From the NCBI GenBank assembly GCA_003990745.1, contig RBNI01005486.1, positions 1 through 12,498 on the forward strand: a stretch of 12,498 nt of DNA, written 5' to 3'. This DNA comes from Jimgerdemannia flammicorona. Lineage: Eukaryota > Mucoromycota > Endogonomycetes > Endogonales > Endogonaceae. Numbering within the stretch: the first letter of the stretch is position 1; every line of letters begins with the position of its first letter. Positions 1 to 9,589 of the stretch are shown piece after piece. Made by a program: the position numbers and the translations under genes. The notes under the pieces were generated by a model. It ran no database searches, was not told where the DNA came from, and saw only the letters and a list, made by a program, of their open reading frames with translations.

Positions 1-1440
1 TTTTTTTTTAATGGACAAGCAGGTCTATTACTAGTAATCTGTTATCTCTAATTAGTTTACAAAATACTTTTAAGCTAATAAAAATTAATGACATCAGTAC
101 TGCCAGTAGTATAAGTAATAGAATATCAATTATATATTTAGCTTTGTATCTAATAAATATACTAACATAGCTAATAGCAATAATTTTTAACTAATAGATT
201 CAAATACCTTATAATATATAATGGTCTAAAGAGAGTAGTTTTCTCTATATGAGTTTTTTGAACATCTGGTGGTAATTAAATTAGATAATTATAATATTAT
301 ATACTCAAAACAGAGTGAATATAGAAATATATCTCAATAGTATTATTATAGAGTCTGCTAGTACTTTTTTAGATATACTATATACTTTAGAAATTAGTAA
401 AAACTTATTTTTAATAAGAAAAATAATAGCTCATAGGGTTAAGGAGATTTACATAAATCTGAATATTATAACAATAGTAAAGAATTGATGATTGTCTCAA
501 ATTAAGGTAATCTTTATATAAACAGCATACTGAATAATATAAAAGTCTATACATATATTTATAATAACAACATGTAATATATCTAATATATAGTATCAAT
601 AATTAGAATATATTGGTAATTCAAGTCTTGAGAGGATGATCAAAAGCCAATCTATAAGAAAATTACAGATATATATACTATAATATACCAGCTCAATGAA
701 GGTAAATTATAAGATTGAAACTATTATATTGATTAGTCTGAGCTCTTAGTTACTTTTTCAAAAAGTAATAAAATGTTCAATAGCTATTTCTCATATAAGA
801 AATAGGTATAAGTTCTTAAGTTCATATATAATACATATAAATAACTTTCGCAGTATTTTCTAATTAGATAGAATCTATATAATATAGTAAGTTTGGTAGA
901 CTTCTTAAATAAAGCAGATAACTCAGATAATCTAAATTAGTAGACTTCTCAAAAATATTAGCTAAGCTCTTTTTTTGAACTTAGTAATAAAGACTTTCTA
1001 TCAGAAAGTAGACTAGAGTAAAAAGTAAGCTCACAACTTCTTAATAGTAATTTGTTGGCAGATATATCTCTAAAATATAATAATTTATCTTAAATTAAGT
1101 AATTTTTAGCAAATATTTCTCCTAAGTATATCAGATAATTGGCTTTTGCTTTTGAACTTTTGGGACTGAGATTTATTTACCTAAATCTCTGGGGTATTTT
1201 TTACAGATATAGTTACTATCTAATGCTATTTCAAAAGAGAAGTAATCAGGTATATCTAGTAGAGATAGATATATCTAATGGACATAAGTATGTCCATAAA
1301 AAAGACAATTTTCTCTAGTAATATTTAGATTATACAAACTTTTAGCAATACTCACAACATCATTTTTGGACAATAGGTATTAGAAACATGGTAATCAATG
1401 GGTATCCCAAGATATATACTGGGTAGGGTAGCTCTAGTAT
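1..1440. other. AT-rich gene-free flank with hairpins
   Basis: No coding frame of note is visible on either strand; the short open frame at 411-599 (-) is low-complexity Tyr/Ile/Leu translation of AT-rich DNA. Only one CpG was seen (849-850). The stretch contains several perfect or near-perfect inverted repeats with short loops: 404-418, 750-768, 785-804, 962-984 (one mismatch), 993-1009, 1168-1189, 1251-1273 and 1279-1296. It begins with a run of nine T. It may be an older transposon remnant mutated beyond recognition, and its right part may include the 5' untranslated region of the LINE that follows. That assignment is inference. Confidence 0.6.
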
Positions 1441-1469
1441 ATTTGACTAGCAGTATATAGAGAGGAGTT

Positions 1470-3300
1470 ATGGCTTGGGAGAAAGTATGTGAGATTTGTT
1501 AGCTAGAGAATGTGAAAGGGAAAGAGACAGTACTGAGAGACAGGGAACTGAGAGAATGAGCTTTACTAATAAGGTGAAAGAGGGATATCTATTGACTAGA
1601 TTGGAGGGTTGGCTGAGGAAGGACAAGAAGATGGTGAAGACTATAGAGCCTGGTAGAGTGATCTATAATAGTGAGGGCAGTGGGGCTGGGGGAGTTGGGG
1701 GGAGCAGGACTACTGGTAACAAGGAGACTGTCAATCTGAAAAAAAAAATTCCAAATGTATTAGTTCTTGATAGCTCTGAACAGAGGGTGGGCACAAGGTC
1801 CAGAGACTTGGCAGATAGTATAATGAGCCTGGTGGTGATATCATTACTCAAGAAATCAAGATTAGAATTCATAATTATATTGTATTTCTAGGGCTTGGTA
1901 GTTATAGTGAAGATAATTCTGGGGCTACTAATCCAGAAGATAAAAGGAGCAGCCTCAGTGAAGTTTTTGAAGGATTTGGAAGAAGTGGAGATGGGTTTTA
2001 AGAAGAAGGATATACTGCTGGAAATGATAGAGAAGGGAGTTGTGGTGGGGGGGAGTAGTGATCCCCATGGCCCAGTGCTTACACTGAGACCCCTGTATAG
2101 TATAGTTGATAGTGATAGATGTATCTATAGTATTGAAGGAGACAGCCAGGGGGTTGATTGTAGAGGCCATCAAGGAGTATAAAGACATCATGGATGTTGG
2201 GTTTTGGGTCTGAGAAGGCATAGAGTTCAGGATAAGAGATGTGAATATCAGAGCACAGCTGGTGGGCAAGGAAAATACAGGAAAGTGAGGGACTGACCAG
2301 TAGTTCTCAAATGGAGACCTGTGGAGTATAAGGTCTCAAGAGTGAAAGGGATATCTGAGGAAGAAGATGACTTGCTAGAGGTATTGGAGGATCTGGCTAG
2401 AGCCATTGAGAGGAGGAGATTGGTCTGAAAAGAGTTTGAGGTTAAGATAATAGTAGAGATTATAAATAGCAAGAGGGTGAAGCTGGATTGAGCAGTCTGA
2501 GAGAGTGCACAGGGGAGATATATTCAGAAGAATCTGTTGGCAAATTTGGAAGAGAGGGCAGAGGGGAGAATCACCACTAAAGATACTGAGTTGAGGATAA
2601 GTATCTAGACAGAAGAGAAGGAGATGGCACCAAAAGAGACCCCAGGGGTAAGCAGGGGCACAGGACAGAGTGGAGTTGTGGAAGATGAGAAGATGGTCAA
2701 GGAGGAGTACCCTCAGTATAGAGTACCAGCAGGGGCTGGAGGAGAGGATAAATTGCAGGATATACTGGAGAAGGATTGAGATGAGTTAGTGAGAATAAAT
2801 GCAGAGGGAGTGCAGGTGAAAAGGGAGAAGAGGGTGGCTCAGAGAGTGGAGAAGACTATTGATAAAGAGAAATAACTGTAGAAAATACTGGCAAATATAG
2901 TGGTTGAGGATCTGAGAGGGGAGAACTTTTAGATGCTGAGTGAGAGACACTGGGGTAAAATCCTATGAGATGAGAAGATGCTGTAGAAACTCCAAGCCAA
3001 GATAATTGTAGCTTTGCTAGAGGCTGATGCATATTATAGATGATGATAGAGAGGCAGTACTTCTGGTGATTGTAAATAACTGGGCTACATATCTATAGAG
3101 ACTAAGAAAAGGGCTGACAAAGTGACAGATAATGTGTGAGGAGTACTGAATGGAGATGGAAGCAGTGGATAGTACTGATTATCAGAAGATCTTGAGGCAT
3201 TGGAGGCTCAGTAGAGAGAGGCAGATAAGCTTGAGGTAGAGAGGAATCTGAATATTACAAGTGATGTAGTGAGTATGGAATTATAGAGTGGGCAGAGGTT
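1470..3300 (+). pseudogene. LINE copy 1 ORF1 (gag-like), degenerate
   Basis: ORF1 of LINEs usually encodes an RNA-binding nucleoprotein partner. No zinc knuckle or RRM could be recognised here. The first part is open at 1496-1891 (about 131 codons, Lys/Arg/Glu-rich, with a ten-A tract at 1739-1748 giving Leu-Lys-Lys-Lys). A plausible ATG is at about 1556. From about 2163 on, a charged, Glu/Lys-rich frame continues but is broken by TGA and TAG codons, often where Trp or Gln would fit, and by at least one frameshift. Its end reads NLNITSDVVSMEL (about 3243-3281), which matches NLDVASNDVS in copy 2. That homology across the two copies is the main evidence that it was protein-coding. Confidence 0.75.
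1739..1748 (+). repeat. Ten-A tract in LINE copy 1 ORF1
   Basis: AATCTG followed by ten A encodes Leu-Lys-Lys-Lys in ORF1. It is the counterpart of the much longer tract in copy 2 at the right window edge. Confidence 0.85.
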
Positions 3301-3329
3301 TTTCTAAAAATAATATTAAATATAAACAG

Positions 3330-4050
3330 TATAACTAGAATCTTCTTTTTGAATTTCAATGGGCTGCAAGATACAGTGAGGCATCAAAATATCTTTGGTT
3401 AGCTAAAGGGGCTGGATGTAGATTTGTTTCTACTATAGAATATTGGGTGTAATAGAGACTTGAATATTCTGGACTAGATGAAGAAATGGGATAGTGCAGC
3501 TATATAGCAAGGGCATGTGGGCATTCTGGTTAGAAAGAGCAAGAGGGACATTGGGGACATTGAATATTAAGAGAGCAGGGTAGTATGGGGAGTTTGGAAG
3601 AGACTGAGTTAGAGACTCTTGACAGTTGGATCATATTACTATTCAGTAAGAAGAGGGGAGAGGGTGGAATAGATTCAAGGCCTATAAGAGTCTGGAGTAT
3701 TGGTAGAGGTGGAGATTGACTATCTAGGTGGGAACTTTAATATGATAAATGATGAGAAGGTGGACAGAACTAATGGAGGAAGGAGAATGGCTAGTAGGAA
3801 TAATAGTATAGAGGTCTGGGAGGAAGTTGAATATCTGAGTTCTTCAGTGAATGCTGGGAGATATGGATGGGGGAATTATAGGGTCTATACTTACTAGATA
3901 GCCTAGATAGCAGAATTGGACTCAAGGATTGACTGGGTGTTAACTGCTAAATGTTGGGGAGTTGATATCTAGAAAACTTTGGAAACTGTTTGTTATCTGT
4001 AGTCTGATCACTGGGGCCTTCTGGGTGTGGGAAGTTTTGGTGAAAGTAGG
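3330..4050 (+). pseudogene. LINE copy 1 ORF2: APE-type endonuclease domain, degenerate
   Basis: This is the N-terminal part of ORF2, the endonuclease that nicks target DNA for target-primed reverse transcription. The frame opens with ITRIFFLNFNGL-like sequence (compare the usual 'NVNGL' start), then DVDLFLL followed by TAG (3436-3438), which is CAG in copy 2. GGNFNMINDEKVDRTNGG (about 3729-3780) corresponds to the canonical GDFN motif with Asp changed to Asn. SDHWGLLGVG (4003-4032) is the conserved SDH motif with its catalytic His retained. Copy 2 carries a clear homologue on the other strand. Stops and frame changes make it inactive. Confidence 0.85.
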
Positions 4051-4513
4051 GAGGGGTCTGGATATTAGTACTCAAATACCTCACTTCTAGAGGAGGCCCT
4101 CTTATTGGATATATAAGTGATAGATATTAGCTCTAAGATACTTGACTAGAAAGTAAAGAGGTTGCTGATTGGAAATCACTAGAAGTGACTGAAGTTAGAT
4201 GTACAATAGTACTGGGGGGAGGCAGGAAGAATGCATAGTGCTCAGAGGAGAAAGCAAGTAAGGTGGACCTCTCAGGAGGTTATTGGTGACTGGAGCAGAT
4301 CTGCTGAATGATGGGGAGGAGAGAGATTGGAAGACCTAGTAGATCTAGCTAGAGGTGGAGGAGTTGAAGGGATTGCTGAGGCAGAAGAAAGATCTATAGA
4401 TATAGAGTATAGTGGTCCAGCTGAGGTGACAGAGTTTGGAAGAGGAGGAGAGGCCCCCCAAATTTTTGTTGCATCTTCTACAGATGAGAAAAGTATAGCA
4501 GTGGTAGAAGGGG

Positions 4514-4607
4514 GTGTTGGATGAGGCTGCAGAGTTGGATTAGTTGAGTATACAGTAGGGGTGTTGGATGAGGCTGGAGAGTTGGACCAGTTGAGTATAC
4601 AGTAGGG
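4514..4607 (+). repeat. 47-bp tandem duplication within ORF2 linker
   Basis: Two abutting 47-bp units, 4514-4560 and 4561-4607, differ at three positions: C versus G once, and TT versus CC once (GGATTAG in unit 1, GGACCAG in unit 2). The CC-to-TT difference converts CAG to TAG, the same change seen throughout the LINE. The unit length is not a multiple of three, so the duplication also shifts the reading frame between the endonuclease and RT domains. Confidence 0.93.
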
Positions 4608-5139
4608 GTGATTGTAGAGTGAGGAGGAAGAAGGGGTGGAGGTATTGGACATTGACCAATACTTAGAGAAATGGCAATCTGATCCAGCAGTAGACTTAGG
4701 TGATCTTAGTTATTCTGTCTGAGGAGAGGAGATTCAGCAGATACTGACAATGATGAGTTTGGAGATAGTATCAGAAAAAGATAAATTACTATGAGATTTT
4801 GGGAAGAAGATGGTAGGAGTTGTGCTAATTCTAGAGGAGATTATAGTGATGTATAATGAAGTATTAGCTCAGGGGTGTGGATTGGGGGGCAGTGCTTAGG
4901 TCTTATAGCTCTGCTGTTTAAGAATAAGAGGAGGAGGGAGGAGTGGAAAAACTTGAAACTGATTGTGCTTCTGAATATGGATTGCAAGCTAGTGACAAAG
5001 ATATAAGTGGCTACACTACAAGGAGTGGCCCAGCAGGTACTAGAGACTGAGTAGAGAGGATTTTTAGTAGAACATCTGATCAGAGACAGGACAGTCTGGG
5101 TACATGGTATTATTGAAGGAGCTTGTACCACTGAGATAA

Positions 5140-6000
5140 ATAGATGGCTGGTTTTTTAGACCAAGAGAAGGCCTATGACAGGGTCCAGTAAGTGTGGTTA
5201 GAAGGAGTACTAAAGTATATAAGAGTCCCCCCTAGAGTCTAGCAGGCCTTGATCAGTCTGCTGAGAGGGAGTCAGGCAGCAATTATAGTGAATAAGTATA
5301 GGGGGGTTTCATTTCCTCTGGGTAGAAGAGTGCTACAGAAGAATCCACAATTGTCAATCCTGTATGCACTGTCTCTGGAGCTTCTTTTGGATAGGATTTG
5401 GCAAAAGGTAGGAGGGTTGGACATTTTTAATTAGAAGTTGAGGCCCTTTGCCAACAATATGGTGGTCAGGTTGGGATCAGCTGAGGATGTGACACAACTA
5501 AAAGGTATGGTAGAGTACATGAGAGGTGCTCAGGTACTAAGCTCAACTGGTATAAGTGAGAGACTTTAGTATTGAGAGGAGGGATAGTAGATAGGGACAT
5601 AATTAGAATAATTGTCTGTGTAGATAAGGCTGTTCACTATCTAGAGATCTACTTCTCAGTATATAGCTCCTTATTATCTCACAAATAGTGGGAGCAGTAG
5701 TTGGCAGAGTAGGGGAGTACTCTTCTGGAGTAGAGTGGTCATTATATATCTCTGGCAGAGAGGGTGATAGTGCTGAATGTTTACTGGTTGCTGCAGCTAT
5801 AGTATCTGTGGTATCACTTGGACTTTCTGATATTGGTAGTTAAGAGATTATTGAAGATGACCAGGATCTGGATATGGGTAGGGCAACAGAGTCAGATTGG
5901 CTGGAAGATATTAACCTTACCAGTAGACTGAGGAGGTCTGGGGCTACTGGATTTCTCTAAGTATCTGTATTGCTTATGGGCATAGTGGCTTAAGTGAGCT
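5140..6000 (+). pseudogene. LINE copy 1 ORF2: reverse transcriptase and thumb region, degenerate
   Basis: The RT core is recognised by FLDQEKAYDRVQ (5153-5188). It is followed by SLLRGSQAAIIVN and a Y-R-G-V-S-F-P-L-G stretch (open at 5249-5434), then NPQLSILYALSLELLLD, which corresponds to the usual 'G.PLSPLLY.L..EPLL' block. The catalytic box reads RPFANNMVV (5441-5467), so both Asp codons of FADD have become Asn. Further on, YLEIYFSVYSS, SLAERVIVLNVYWL and GGLGLLDFSKYL (5932-5967) match the conserved region downstream of LINE RTs. TAA, TAG and TGA codons interrupt the frame repeatedly. The region cannot make an active enzyme. Confidence 0.92.
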
Positions 6001-7030
6001 AACAAGTTGAGGGGCAAAGAGTGGGTTCCCCTCATACAGAGAGTATGAGAGGTCCAGTTCTCTCCTTGTAGTGCAACTGAGGACCTACTGTCTCTGGTGG
6101 TCTTAGAGGGGAGTCAGAGGATGTATTTTAGAGACTTCTATTAGAGAGTGGTTGATGGGGCTCACCAAATTGATCTCTGATAGTGGAGTGATAAGAGAGG
6201 AGAGAACTGGGGACCTCAGATGTAGAGGTGAGACTGCCTTCTGTTGAGTGGAATGCTAGTAGATAACTTCTGCTTGAAGAATGGCATAGAGTGTCTTCAA
6301 GATCATAGAAGGGATCTGTGGTCTGAGATGTGGTAATGGGTAAGGATTAGAGAAGAGTGGAATTGGTATAGTACTTAGTTGTGGGGCATACAGGTAGTGA
6401 GAAAGATTCTCCTCAAGTTCTGGATAATATAGTAGAAACTTCTATGATACAATGTTATGTTGAACTACTGGTTGGATTACTTGATAGAAAGAGGTACTCA
6501 GGAGTGTAAGGAGTATCTGAACATTAGGCAGGAGAGGTATATAGTACAGACTCCTGAACATTGGCAAGAGGAGTATAAGGTATTGGGCGATTTTTGGAGG
6601 ACAATTGAGATATAGCTGAGAGTGTACTAACTGGAGGAGGGAGATGGGGTGACCTCCAGAGGAGGCTGGTGGGGGGGTTGGAAGATGAGTAGCTGATATT
6701 GAAATAGGAGCTGGCTGTTTGGCTCAGGCTTGCTAGACATTGGTTATATATATTTGAAGAAGGTCAATAGTTGTTGCTGAGAGTGAGAGTTACTAGATAG
6801 AAGTAGCTAATGATAGATATATTGAATGGGTAGTAGAGGAGATCAGGTGCTGGTAGGGGATATCAGAGGTAACTAGTGGAGATGATCTGTAGGAAGAGTG
6901 GAGAGAGGGTTAGAGTAGCTGAGAGGATGGTGGCATTTCAGAAATATAGTGAGGGGGGGAAGGAGCCTCTTGTAGGATTGGATGAGGGGATCATTTGTAT
7001 TAGTATAATATAGATAGTTTGGTAATAAAG
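6000..7030 (+). pseudogene. LINE copy 1 ORF2 C-terminal region and 3' end, degenerate
   Basis: The purine-rich sense strand continues and the translation stays rich in Trp, Glu, Leu and Arg, as expected for the tail of LINE ORF2, with frequent TAG and TGA. No CCHC knuckle or RNase H motif could be identified with confidence. One of the few CpG dinucleotides of the LINE lies at about 6568-6569. The purine bias fades around 7000. The small - strand open frame at 6873-7124 is a shadow. Confidence 0.6.
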
Positions 7031-7049
7031 TAGAAGTCCTTATAACTAT

Positions 7050-7081
7050 ATAAAAATATATATATATGTATATATATATAA
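7050..7081. repeat. AT dinucleotide tract at LINE 3' end
   Basis: Alternating AT/TA runs interrupted by one TGTA lie just past the last LINE-like sequence. A simple-sequence tail is common at LINE 3' ends, so this may mark the 3' terminus of copy 1. It could also be an unrelated microsatellite. Confidence 0.7.
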
Positions 7082-7255
7082 GTATGTTTACTGAGCATAG
7101 GTGTATCCTTAGAGTATAGATCAATATACCTGATTTGATATATCTGACTAATTATATAAATTATAGTATATATTGATAACTAGGTATAGATAATAATACT
7201 ATACTGAGTATTTACATTATCTGGCTATACTATATTATTTGCTCATCACATTAGA
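7082..7255. other. AT-rich spacer between the two LINE copies
   Basis: No coding frame, motif or CpG is visible. Strand composition changes here from purine-rich (copy 1 sense) to pyrimidine-rich (copy 2 antisense), so the junction between the oppositely oriented copies lies in or next to this stretch. Confidence 0.6.
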
Positions 7256-8330
7256 CCCCACTAAAGAGTAATATATTCTCAGACTTTCTTTTATTATTAT
7301 TATAGTATCTATAGGTATCTTCTATATCTATATCTATACTATTATCTTTGTCAGTATCTGAATTACTCTATTTTAGAGGCTCTTCTTTTTCTTTAGAGAA
7401 CAGGACTTTGATGTGATTAATAATACTCAGATAGATAGATAGAGTCAATCTTTAGAAGTTATTTAGAGACCAGAAATACCAGAGCAGACCATCCTCCCCA
7501 AGAGATATTCTGAGACTTATCATAATTAAAATCTAAAGAATATTCTCTCCTTGAACCAGTCCTCCAAACTCTCTCCAATACTACTCAATAATCTGTGAAT
7601 CCTTCCCACTCTTCTCACTTCACATTAGCCTCCAATATCTATTCAACTGACTTAAGATGCCCTGAGTCCCCACCGCCAGCTTCCCTAATTTATCCAATAC
7701 TCTATCTCACTCACCTTATCTAAAGAAATCTTAATAAAAACTTTATAGGTTGTTTCCCTCCTTCCAAGCCCTGATACCAAGCTAGGCCAATATACTCTTT
7801 ACCTGTAAGTCCTCCTCCTGTCTCAGTAGACTCTACATTTCTATCTTAAGTCTGATATATCAAACTCTTCAATCTAGCATCTCTTCATCCTCTAGTAGTC
7901 TATCAATAACTTCTCTAACTATCATAAGGCCCACTCTATATGGCCCCTCCTTTGAGTACTCTTTATCCTCTCAGTCTATCTCTAAAAGTATTGAATATCA
8001 GACTTCAACTAATATTATTAATCACTATTGACAGGTTCTGCCATCTGCTACCCAATAACTCTAGAGTTAATATCTACTATATAGATATCTTATAAAGAGA
8101 ACTCATCTAATAAGAAAGTATTTAAGCATTAATATCTAGGCTCCTCCACACTTCTCCAAACCTTCCACATCTCAAGAAATCCTAATAATTAAATTATAAG
8201 CACTATATCATCTTCAATTATTCTCGGATATCACCTCTCCAGCACTCAGTAGTTAGAATTTAATCAATCTGTAAGCTAAGCCCAACCACTCAGTATATAT
8301 AAATCTAGTGATCTCCTAATCTTGTTGGTT
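7256..8330 (-). pseudogene. LINE copy 2 ORF2 linker between endonuclease and RT, degenerate
   Basis: On the - strand the translation contains LRQEEDLQVKSILA followed by a Trp-Lys-Glu-Gly stretch and an aromatic-rich FFR segment. This resembles the 'L..K..WL..GDRNTKFF' linker upstream of LINE RT domains. Part of it (about 8000-8200) aligns with copy 1 at about 4015-4150. The leftmost 250 bp hold low-complexity TAT/ATA runs, and their link to the LINE is less certain. One CpG was seen near 7675 and one near 8226. Confidence 0.55.
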
Positions 8331-8903
8331 CATATTTATCAAAGAGTTAAGTCTTCTAAACTCCTCTCAACCTTCTATTACTCTACTCCTCCCAAACAGC
8401 CCCCTCTCATTATCTATCCAGTCCAATCTTCTATTATGAACTATATTAAAGTTCTTATCTATAAAGTCAATCTCAGCCTCTACTAAAGTATCTAAGTCTT
8501 ATAATTATATCCACTTTAAGTAGGTCTCTCTTTCTGCCAGGCAGTAATAAAACTCAACCACTACTGGGTCTCAATCTTATCTCTGTCATATCTATAATAC
8601 TACTCTGCCTCACCCAGTATTCAATATCCCCAATATCTCTCTTTTCTTTCTAAACTAGAATACTCACCCTGCTCTACCAAAGAGCTATACCCCCCTATTT
8701 CCTCATCCAGTCTAGCATATCTAAGTTCTCATCATATCCCAAATTCTGTAGTAAGAACAGATCAGCTTTAGCCCACTCAGCTAGTAAAAAATTTTATACT
8801 ATACTGCTACTCATAATCTATTGATATTTAGAGAAAAAATCCTAGTTATACTATTTATAATAATAGAAGAATATCTCTTTAATAATTCTATACTTACCTC
8901 ATT
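8331..8903 (-). pseudogene. LINE copy 2 ORF2 endonuclease domain, degenerate
   Basis: Read leftward, the block starts with ITRIFSLNIN (matching ITRIFFLNFN in copy 1). It continues with DLFLLQNLG (from 8761 downward), where the Gln codon is still CAG although copy 1 has TAG. Around 8450-8420 it has VEAEIDFIDKNFNIVHN, matching LVEVEIDYLGGNFNMIND in copy 1. The SDH motif seen in copy 1 appears lost at the aligned position. Frameshifts and stops make it inactive. Confidence 0.8.
8893..8903 (+). repeat. Left copy of insert-flanking direct repeat
   Basis: CTTACCTCATT, matching CTTACATCATT at 10970-10980 with one mismatch (C versus A). Both copies lie where LINE homology breaks, and copy 1 shows a single version of the sequence at this site. 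This is the pattern of a target-site duplication. Confidence 0.7.
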
Positions 8904-8940
8904 TGTAAGAGGGTTGCTTTTTAGGGTAACTGTTACGTAG

Positions 8941-9125
8941 TTCTGGAAGGGTTTTCTGGAAGTTCTGGATATTCTGGAAGACCGTTTTCTTATGGTCAAG
9001 ATCAATTTCGTATGGAGTACGTCCTCTACGCTTATTGATTTCAAGATTGGGTTGACGTCTCAACCAAAGTCCCTTTTCGGACTAGTTCTGGATGTTCAGG
9101 ATTTTCCGTATTTCAGGAAGTTCGA
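8941..9125. repeat. Cluster of TTCTGGA(A) words
   Basis: TTCTGGA occurs at 8941, 8954, 8963, 8972 and 9086, the middle ones at 9-bp spacing. TTCAGGAAGTTC follows at about 9112-9123. On the - strand the 9-bp period reads as repeated TCCAGA. The words resemble nTTCnnGAAn heat-shock-element units, but the spacing is irregular. This could equally be a decayed minisatellite. Confidence 0.6.
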
Positions 9126-9392
9126 GAAACTAAGACCAGCTTAGTTGAATTGGCGTATCGCTGCAGAGAATACCCAATTAGGAAATTTCGTGATGGGGTT
9201 AGGAGTAGGACCTAGCAGGGAGCGGATTTACTTAAGAGTAGTTTGTAGGTTATGAAATAGGTTTATTCGCTATTCATGATATTGCTATACTAGGAGTGGT
9301 TGTGTGAAGGGGTATTGTGGGGAAGTGCTCAGGAGTTGTGTTCGGATTGTTCAAGTGTTCAAGTCTGAGATTCTGAGGTCTGGGGGAGGGGG

Positions 9393-9400
9393 TATTTATA
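9393..9400 (-). promoter_or_regulatory. Leftward TATA-like site with no gene behind it
   Basis: TATAAATA on the - strand is followed by a C-rich, then CA-rich stretch that looks like a fungal 5' leader. The first ATG (about 9275-9277) opens a frame of only four codons, and no other ATG occurs leftward until 8900-8902 at the LINE junction. It lies downstream of the paired 32-bp repeats. It may be the promoter of a gene whose body was not carried into the insert, or chance. Confidence 0.35.
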
Positions 9401-9453
9401 CTAGTGAGGGGCTATCTGGACTATGCTAAATATGGATGTAGCACTAAGTGCCT

Positions 9454-9548
9454 TGCTGAGTCGGAATGCAGTCACGTAGTACAAGTGTGATCTGATATGT
9501 CAAGAGATCGTCTGACTGCTGAGTCAGTTCACAGTCACGTCGTACAAG
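9454..9548 (+). repeat. Paired 32-bp direct repeats
   Basis: 9454-9485 and 9517-9548 match at 26 of 32 positions. Both start TGCTGAGTC and end with CAGTCACGT, one variable base, then GTACAAG. The second contains TGAGTCA, a GCN4/AP-1-type bZIP core. They sit between the stop of the extended gene frame and the leftward TATA-like site. A role as upstream activating sites for that orphan promoter is inference. Confidence 0.8.
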
Positions 9549-9589
9549 GCTATTCTATCTATACTATGACTGCTAGACTATTTATAGGT

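Larger units (their letters stand above)
1440..7081 (+). mobile_element. Decayed LINE retrotransposon, copy 1
   Basis: This is a non-LTR retrotransposon copy read on the + strand, with the usual order ORF1, endonuclease, reverse transcriptase, C-terminal region. The sense strand is strongly purine-rich (many G and A, few C). Recognisable motifs are GGNFN (about 3729-3743), SDH (4003-4011), DQEKAYDRV (5159-5185), FANN in place of FADD (5447-5458) and GGLGLLD (5932-5952). Numerous in-frame TAG, TGA and TAA codons fall where Gln or Trp is expected, so it is non-functional. The 5' limit is uncertain because copy 2 does not extend upstream of the A-tract in this window. The 3' limit is set by loss of purine bias and the AT dinucleotide tract. 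Clade (Tad1-like or L1-like) is not resolved. Confidence 0.88.
8904..9589. other. Gene-free part of the insert
   Basis: No convincing coding region is visible on either strand, although CpG content is normal. It holds a short palindrome GTAACTGTTAC (8926-8936), a cluster of TTCTGGA words (8941-9092), a leftward TATA-like site (9393-9400) and a pair of 32-bp direct repeats (9454-9548). A leftward AATAAA lies at 9262-9267, downstream of the gene. The open frame 8811-9044 (-) has no ATG, starts at TTG and runs across the insert/LINE junction, so it is not treated as a gene. Confidence 0.6.

Noticed and set aside
1..1440. Mitochondrial origin of the AT-rich left flank
   Set aside because: There are no tRNA, rRNA or mitochondrial gene remnants, and it runs straight into a nuclear-type LINE. 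Mutational AT enrichment explains it better.
1496..1891. 131-codon open frame as a separate host gene
   Set aside because: It starts at TTG, lies in the LINE sense direction and includes the A-tract shared with copy 2 ORF1. It is treated as the remnant start of LINE ORF1.
4272..4652. 126-codon Ser/Pro/Thr-rich open frame on the - strand
   Set aside because: It is the antisense of the purine-rich LINE ORF2 linker. Purine-rich sense strands give Ser/Pro-rich antisense frames that lack stops by composition. There is no promoter or codon signature.
8921..8926. Telomere-like TTAGGG
   Set aside because: A single copy is expected by chance. There is no array.
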